A stretch of DNA of 9,887 nucleotides from Deinococcales bacterium (GTDB lineage Bacteria > Deinococcota > Deinococci > Deinococcales > JAAFIG01): the NCBI GenBank assembly GCA_013298595.1, contig JAAFIG010000060.1, forward strand, positions 1 through 9,887. The letters are read 5' to 3'. Below, piece after piece: positions 7,201 to 9,887 of this stretch. Positions within the stretch are counted from its first letter, which is position 1. Each line of letters opens with the position of its first letter. A program made the translations under genes and the position numbers. Under the pieces are notes generated by a model. The model did not search any database, had not been told where the DNA came from, and saw nothing but the letters and a program-made list of their open reading frames with translations.

Positions 7201-7664
7201 TAATTCGGGTTTGGGAAACCCGAATTACTATCGAACTAGGCGACGGTTTTGTTTTACAAGTCCCACAAGTCGAAAAAGATGATTACGGTTATGGGTATTA
7301 TCAACTTACACAAGCTTTATTAGCACTTTCTTTTGGTGATTATCAAAAAGTTTGGGAGATGACTTCCGTAGAATCAGATGAAGCTGATTGGCATTGGGCT
7401 TTAGCTCGAATTCATGCTGGTTGGCGTTTGGGTCTACAAGATGACATAGCAATAAAACAAGTGCTTGAGGGACGTGCTACCGATCCAAATTTAACAGCAG
7501 AATTAACCCGAGAATTTATTACCTTTATTGAACTTGTTTTACAACCAAGAACTTCTGAAAATATAGCTCAATTATCCTCACTTTGCCCTCAATATCTCGC
7601 TTCTCCTATTGGCGTATTGGCTCGAGATGTAATGTTATCGCTGACTGATTCAACCGCAGATTAA
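4236..7664 (+). CDS. Ser/Thr protein kinase fused to AAA-type ATPase and TPR repeats
   Basis: A 1142-residue cytoplasmic signalling protein. Residues about 9-265 are a complete Hanks-type kinase: glycine loop GAGAMGQV (16-23), VAVKK with Lys38, helix-C Glu55, HRDLKPEN (126-133, catalytic Asp128), DFG (146-148) and MAPEQ (172-176), so it should be active. A linker leads to an AAA/NACHT-like ATPase with an APLIGRETELESL entry motif (288-300) and Walker A GDVGTGKT (316-323). The Walker B region is VVAFENVHWADEST, with Glu428 where Asp is common. From about residue 657 (EIAEHW) the protein is helical TPR-like repeats to the end, with no recognisable C-terminal DNA-binding domain. This order resembles PknK-type regulators that sense a ligand or partner and phosphorylate targets. 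No membrane segment is seen. After base 6600 the GC content falls and CTCGAG nearly vanishes. The start at 4236 follows the CATAAT box; 4227 is the alternative. Confidence 0.92.
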   Translation: MTTISSQRYQFIRELGAGAMGQVSLAMDSETGALVAVKKMHEMVALTGGARMRREFRSLSQIEHPNVVRVLDLGEERGMPFLVMEFIKGQDLSEWMGSNPDFSSITKIFAGIAGALGAVHAQGIIHRDLKPENIRVTPEGEPKLMDFGLAKTMEGTVALTKAGAMVGTALYMAPEQCRGAQLDYRADLYALGAVLYWALTGQPPFTGDSIVQVIMQHIQQAPIPPRQRNPNIPENLEQICLALLAKNPAERPSSATAVREVLLRALETPLQPNESQAQTARADALLLAPLIGRETELESLAGLFETGLGGLHALVGDVGTGKTRLLKALGERAQISGARLGIGEAIADDPTPFGTVKRLIENLEKHYRFIFDEVTDTARTELARIAPQFGIAPPSDPNLPAEVARLRLFEAFTELLERITSLTVVAFENVHWADESTLALLAHALRAAPDARVIITYRLEDLPEGQQIPKGFPKPRKTISLNALPDQNMHELLRALLGGEIENILENELVSHASGNPWVLEERLKAMLENGAIQRRAQIFEWNRSLTGLPESLGELLAHRLAVLDPNVLEFARAASILGRAFWFEDARAMLDWSDDAALDALESLSRARLIAETPGSNGEGFRFTHPMYNELLREGIMRLKRKRLHAKAATLRTGKAEPLEIAEHWQAAENYSQALETAMQAGIQAQAAFAYPQAERAYRLALEAVTNLETENSATETQQLQHMQAKHHLGEVLSANGKIPEAQELWKDVIEHAQWLPNSAELIARAKVELIRAMRFSGDYDTALKIVGEPNREELLYTLLCANLSMLLEHKNPQKARSYALEAIRNAKIEKNNEDLTQSLSILSVLASQKKRKVLLAEMATKIAEKTQNNHLLSVAWNDLGAAYYNANIREKAFTAWENATKFAEIVGNIRILAILDANKALVLMQDTDFNTAIQTLDRAIQLAQRIGMQGAEKQAAYNKASCFYGLNQLTESRSEMEKIRDHFLEPVIRVWETRITIELGDGFVLQVPQVEKDDYGYGYYQLTQALLALSFGDYQKVWEMTSVESDEADWHWALARIHAGWRLGLQDDIAIKQVLEGRATDPNLTAELTREFITFIELVLQPRTSENIAQLSSLCPQYLASPIGVLARDVMLSLTDSTAD

Positions 7665-7707
7665 CGTTGTCTTTGGGCTTTCCTCATCTGATTCTTCGAC
7701 TCTCTGC

Positions 7708-7713
7708 TAGTAT
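7708..7713 (+). promoter_or_regulatory. Extended -10 element (TGCTAGTAT) of the lipoprotein gene, leaderless type
   Basis: TAGTAT with TGC in front gives an extended -10. Seven bases separate it from the ATG at 7721. It lies in the 56-bp gap after the kinase stop, so the lipoprotein can be made independently of the kinase. No clear -35 or ribosome-binding site is seen. Confidence 0.5.
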
Positions 7714-7720
7714 AAGAAGC

Positions 7721-8722
7721 ATGAGACTTTTATATTTATTCGGAGTTGCAGGGTTGGCTCTTGCGCTAACAGCGTGTCCAACCACACGACCATTTGATCG
7801 TGAGAATTCAGATAATCTAAAAAATTTTGCACCAAATGCAGTCGCAAGTTCAACACAATTCTTAAAAGGTTCACCAATTACAGCTTCCGGAGCAGCTCAA
7901 ATGGTGCAACAAATTGCTCGAGGCAACCCAGACTTTGCACCATCCCTTGCTAAAGCACCAGCCAATCTTGGCACTGTCTTCTCGAGAATGCAAGTGCAAG
8001 CCATTGGCACACCATTACAAATGCCTGAGGATTTCCGAGTTGCTGTTGCTGCAAAGTTTGGGCTTCGTCCTCAAGCGGGTAATGCGTGCGGTCCTGCCAA
8101 TACCCCTGCTGATAATGATGGCGATGGTATCCCTAATTCGTTTACCTACACTTTTGATTGTGGTGGCTCATTATATGCTGGTCAAGCAGCAAGTTTGACT
8201 GGTAGTGTTAGTATTACTGATTTAGGCATTAACGACCCAAATAGTGGTTATGATGTCAAATTAACCAATCTGATTTTTGCTTATGTGGATACGAATATTG
8301 ATACTGGTTTTGCCTTTGGAACAAATATGGATACCAAAGTCCGAGTTGGTGCAAATGGAAAATACAACGTTACACAATCCTTTGAATTTGGGGCAGTCAC
8401 CATAAAAGACGGTGAAACATCGACTTTTGAATTTATTTCAAATGGCACATTAGAATTTACGCCAGCTCCAAATGCAACCAATGCAACTCGCTTTGCTAAA
8501 GGTACACTCAAATTCCGCAATAAATTCTCGTTCAAAGTAAATATTAATGGTAAGACATACGAATCCGAACTCGAGATGTACTCAACAGGTATGCAGGTAG
8601 ATCAAGCGACTTGTGGTCGGGATAACATGGTTAATAGTGGCGATATTAAATTCACAGATGGTAAGAACACTTTGACTTGGACTATTACAGGTTGTGGTGA
8701 TGGTACTTGGAATTATCAATAA
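7721..8722 (+). CDS. Secreted lipoprotein of unknown function with a DxDxDG loop
   Basis: A 333-residue exported lipoprotein. MRLLYLFGVAGLALALTAC is a textbook type II signal, with lipobox LTAC and the lipidated Cys19. ATG at 7721 is chosen because it puts the positive residue and hydrophobic core in the right place; an in-frame TTG at 7667 would add 18 residues and lacks a promoter at the usual distance. The mature part begins with a Thr/Asn/Asp-rich stretch. Around residues 125-145 it has the acidic loop DNDGDGIPNS followed by FTYTFDCGG, like the calcium-binding loops of thrombospondin type 3 repeats. The rest is rich in alternating hydrophobic and Thr/Asn residues, suggesting beta structure. 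Several cysteines (near GNACGP, FDCGG, ATCGRD, TGCGDG) could form disulfides. No enzymatic motif is recognised. A strong terminator follows the stop. Confidence 0.82.
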   Translation: MRLLYLFGVAGLALALTACPTTRPFDRENSDNLKNFAPNAVASSTQFLKGSPITASGAAQMVQQIARGNPDFAPSLAKAPANLGTVFSRMQVQAIGTPLQMPEDFRVAVAAKFGLRPQAGNACGPANTPADNDGDGIPNSFTYTFDCGGSLYAGQAASLTGSVSITDLGINDPNSGYDVKLTNLIFAYVDTNIDTGFAFGTNMDTKVRVGANGKYNVTQSFEFGAVTIKDGETSTFEFISNGTLEFTPAPNATNATRFAKGTLKFRNKFSFKVNINGKTYESELEMYSTGMQVDQATCGRDNMVNSGDIKFTDGKNTLTWTITGCGDGTWNYQ

Positions 8723-8740
8723 GCTCCACTCGAGTTTCAG

Positions 8741-8768
8741 GCGCAACCTTTGCGGGTTGCGCTTTTTT
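8741..8768 (+). terminator. Rho-independent terminator after the lipoprotein gene
   Basis: A perfect 8-bp GC-rich stem, GCGCAACC (8741-8748) with GGTTGCGC (8755-8762), a 6-base loop TTTGCG, and then six T residues (8763-8768). It begins 18 bp after the lipoprotein stop and ends before the nitroreductase promoter. Confidence 0.92.
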
Positions 8769-8773
8769 CTTGG

Positions 8774-8779
8774 TAGGCT
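8774..8779 (+). promoter_or_regulatory. Possible extended -10 element (TGGTAGGCT) of the nitroreductase gene
   Basis: TAGGCT fits only the loose TANNNT pattern but has TGG in front and lies six bases before the ATG at 8786, the same geometry as its neighbours. It starts 6 bp after the terminator T-run, so the gene needs its own promoter here. A CTCGAG at 8778-8783 overlaps its last bases. Confidence 0.35.
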
Positions 8780-8785
8780 CGAGTT

Positions 8786-9712
8786 ATGATTTTAGACCCA
8801 CGTCTTGAGGTTTTTGCAACCCATCGCACTGTTCGTCAGTACAAAGCTCAACCATTAGAAACTGGGCATCTCGAACAATTACTTTTTTGTGCTCAGCACG
8901 CTCCAACCGATGCAACAGCGCAAATGTATAGTTTTATTCGGTTATCCGACCCTGCCTTAAAAGCTCGAGTAGCAAAAATCACCAATAACCCGCATATTGA
9001 AACGGCTGCCGAAGCATTTATTGTTTGTGCCGATGTGAATCGTTTACAGGCGTTACTCGAGTTAAAAGGGTATGCGTTTGGCGACTGGAGTGCTGTGGCA
9101 GTTCATTTTGGCATTGGTGATGCTGTTCTGGCTGCTCATACGATGCTGGTTGCAGCGGAATGCCTTGGTTATCAGGGTTGTTGGATTGGTGGGGTTTTGG
9201 GTGCGCTCGAGGAAATTGTTACATTGTGCGAGTTACCCATTGGTGTGTTACCTTTTGCGGGCTTAACCATTGGTGTGCCTGATGAATCTCCCGAGCAACG
9301 CCCTCGGATTCAACCTGAACTTGTCTTGCACGAAAATTCGTATCGGTTACCAAGTGCAGCAGAACTCGAGGAAGCGCTGAACCGCATGGCAAGTATTACT
9401 GCTCGGGGTGATTGGGCACAAACACTTTCAAGGTATTTTGCTCAAGGTGGCACGATGGAGGCTCGAGAAGTTGTTTTGCAAAAGGTACTGGAACAACAAG
9501 GTTTTTCGCATGTTAGTAGCGATTTGAATGCGCTGATGGCTCGAGCCAAAAAGGCTGGTTTTCCAACGATTTTAGTGCGCCCAACCGATACGGGGTTTCA
9601 AGCTTGGATTGAACAAGCTGGTTTAGCACATGGTGGTGAAGGTGTTTCTGCGGTGGCTGCGCTTGAAGAAGCCGTGCAAACTGCGGAACAAAGCCTCAAG
9701 GCAAGTATTTGA
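8786..9712 (+). CDS. Nitroreductase-family FMN oxidoreductase with a C-terminal extension
   Basis: A 308-residue cytoplasmic protein. Residues 1-190 are a nitroreductase domain of the NfsA/FRP kind, which uses FMN and NAD(P)H to reduce nitroaromatics, quinones or flavins. Landmarks are HRTVRQYKAQPL (13-24, phosphate-contacting arginines), the APTDATAQMYSFIRL segment (39-53), HFGIGDAVLAAHTMLVAAECLGYQGCWIGG (107-136), LTIGVPDESPEQRPR (160-174) and the HENSY turn (182-186). The natural substrate is unknown. The last 118 residues exceed a standard nitroreductase and form a separate charged helical segment with alternating Ala/Glu/Leu, containing ILVRPTDTGFQAWIE. I do not recognise this part. The ATG follows a terminator by 17 bp and has a weak -10 at the leaderless spacing. 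Seven CTCGAG sites lie within it. It is the last host gene before an insertion sequence. Confidence 0.85.
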   Translation: MILDPRLEVFATHRTVRQYKAQPLETGHLEQLLFCAQHAPTDATAQMYSFIRLSDPALKARVAKITNNPHIETAAEAFIVCADVNRLQALLELKGYAFGDWSAVAVHFGIGDAVLAAHTMLVAAECLGYQGCWIGGVLGALEEIVTLCELPIGVLPFAGLTIGVPDESPEQRPRIQPELVLHENSYRLPSAAELEEALNRMASITARGDWAQTLSRYFAQGGTMEAREVVLQKVLEQQGFSHVSSDLNALMARAKKAGFPTILVRPTDTGFQAWIEQAGLAHGGEGVSAVAALEEAVQTAEQSLKASI

Positions 9713-9718
9713 CAATAC

Positions 9719-9742
9719 ATCTAATTTAGATTTTTTATCTAA
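9719..9742 (+). terminator. AT-rich hairpin pair after the nitroreductase gene, possible weak terminator
   Basis: Three copies of one 6-mer alternate in orientation: ATCTAA (9719-9724), TTAGAT (9726-9731) and ATCTAA (9737-9742). The middle copy can pair with either neighbour, the second pairing leaving a TTTTT loop and the first being followed by six T residues. It starts 7 bp after the stop, so a terminator role is plausible, but the stem is entirely weak A-T rich. Confidence 0.35.
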
Positions 9743-9763
9743 TACTAGGGAAATATATGATAA

Positions 9764-9887
9764 GAGCGTGTTTATAAAGGGTCGAGTCTCCTCAAAATCA
9801 ACTGAATATTTGCCAAATAAGCCCAAGATTCCGTGGTACTCGGCAAACCCTCAAAGTCCCTCGTTAAACGCCGACAACGAGTCAACC
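9764..9887 (-). mobile_element. End of an IS5-family (IS427-like) insertion sequence, cut by the window edge
   Basis: The segment reads, from its outer end inward on the plus strand, GAGCGTGTTTATAA, which looks like the GAGxGTGTTT-type terminal repeat common in IS5/IS427-like elements. The transposase stop codon lies inside this repeat, as is usual for the group. The preceding TAA (9761-9763) may be part of a short target duplication, but the other end of the element is outside the window, so this cannot be confirmed. It contains no CTCGAG. Confidence 0.65.
9772..9885 (-). CDS. IS5-family transposase, C-terminal 37 residues only
   Basis: Read on the minus strand the end of the window codes for a partial protein that includes RCRRLTRDFEGLPSTTESW and ends YLANIQLILRRLDPL before a TAA at 9772. 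This is the familiar C-terminus of DDE transposases of the IS5/IS427 type (consensus RRLxxDYExLPETSEAxIYLAMIxLMLRRL). The catalytic residues lie upstream, outside the window, so intactness cannot be judged. Seen only from base 9885, it is too short to be noticed as a full gene. It runs opposite to the nitroreductase gene and ends about 60 bp from its stop. Confidence 0.8.
   Translation of the reverse strand: MTRCRRLTRDFEGLPSTTESWAYLANIQLILRRLDPL

Larger units (their letters stand above)
71..9545. repeat. Highly iterated palindrome CTCGAG, about 56 copies
   Basis: Hand counting gives about 56 copies of CTCGAG between 71 and 9545, about one per 170 bp, against roughly 2-3 expected by chance in this length. 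Examples: 71, 96, 253, 373, 461, 566, 611, 650, 1286, 1510, 1984, 2121, 2384, 2395, 2761, 2782, 3075, 3622, 4247, 4941, 5124, 5481, 5748, 5940, 6213, 6660, 7621, 7917, 8570, 8778, 9056, 9365, 9540. Copies occur in all codon phases and between genes. Bases beyond the six are not conserved by eye. The longest gaps are 6666-7620, 667-1285 and 7987-8569; the IS end has none. Confidence 0.9.

Noticed and set aside
7667-7720. TTG at 7667 as start of the lipoprotein
   Set aside because: It places 18 residues before a clean lipoprotein signal peptide, and the TGCTAGTAT promoter lies between it and the ATG at 7721.
71-9545. CTCGAG copies as cloning linkers or a CRISPR-type array
   Set aside because: They lie inside conserved protein segments without breaking frame, at irregular spacing, and with no shared flanks or spacers.

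Overview
The window looks like ordinary chromosomal DNA from a mid-40s %GC bacterium (GC judged by eye). Ten protein-coding genes are visible; the first and last run off the window edges. No rRNA, tRNA, CRISPR array or prophage was seen. Three things point to a Deinococcota-like host, as inference only: nearly every gene has a -10 hexamer 5-7 nt before its start codon (leaderless transcription, well known in Deinococcus); the lipoprotein has an LTAC lipobox and a DxDxDG loop; and the nitroreductase resembles Deinococcus members of its family as I recall them. No marker fixes the taxon.

Layout. 2-685 (+) is the C-terminal part of an argininosuccinate lyase-type enzyme. It meets, tail to tail with an 11-bp overlap, a minus-strand run of four genes read from right to left: AMP nucleosidase (2820-3593), a small cysteine-rich zinc-ribbon protein (2371-2751), a nitrilase-superfamily amidohydrolase (1425-2366) and an SGNH/GDSL hydrolase (675-1391). 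Each of these four appears to have its own promoter, so they are neighbours rather than a strict operon. A 51-bp divergent promoter region (3594-3644) separates them from the plus-strand genes: a membrane-anchored FKBP-type peptidyl-prolyl isomerase (3645-4184), a 1142-residue Ser/Thr kinase-ATPase-TPR signalling protein (4236-7664), a secreted lipoprotein (7721-8722) followed by a clear intrinsic terminator, and a nitroreductase-family protein with an extra C-terminal domain (8786-9712). At the right edge, 9764-9887 is one end of an IS5-type insertion sequence, with the last 37 codons of its transposase on the minus strand.

Two window-wide patterns stand out. First, the palindrome CTCGAG occurs about 56 times in the first 9.5 kb (by hand count), where chance predicts 2-3. 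It lies in all three codon phases and between genes, and is absent from the IS end; it behaves like the HIP1 palindrome of cyanobacteria. Second, the -10/start-codon geometry is repeated at seven of the eight visible gene starts, which argues that leaderless transcripts are the rule here.

Functionally the genes are mixed: amino-acid and nucleotide metabolism, small hydrolases, envelope protein folding, and one large signalling protein next to a secreted lipoprotein. I see no defence island or biosynthetic cluster. The most unusual content is the iterated palindrome and the promoter architecture.
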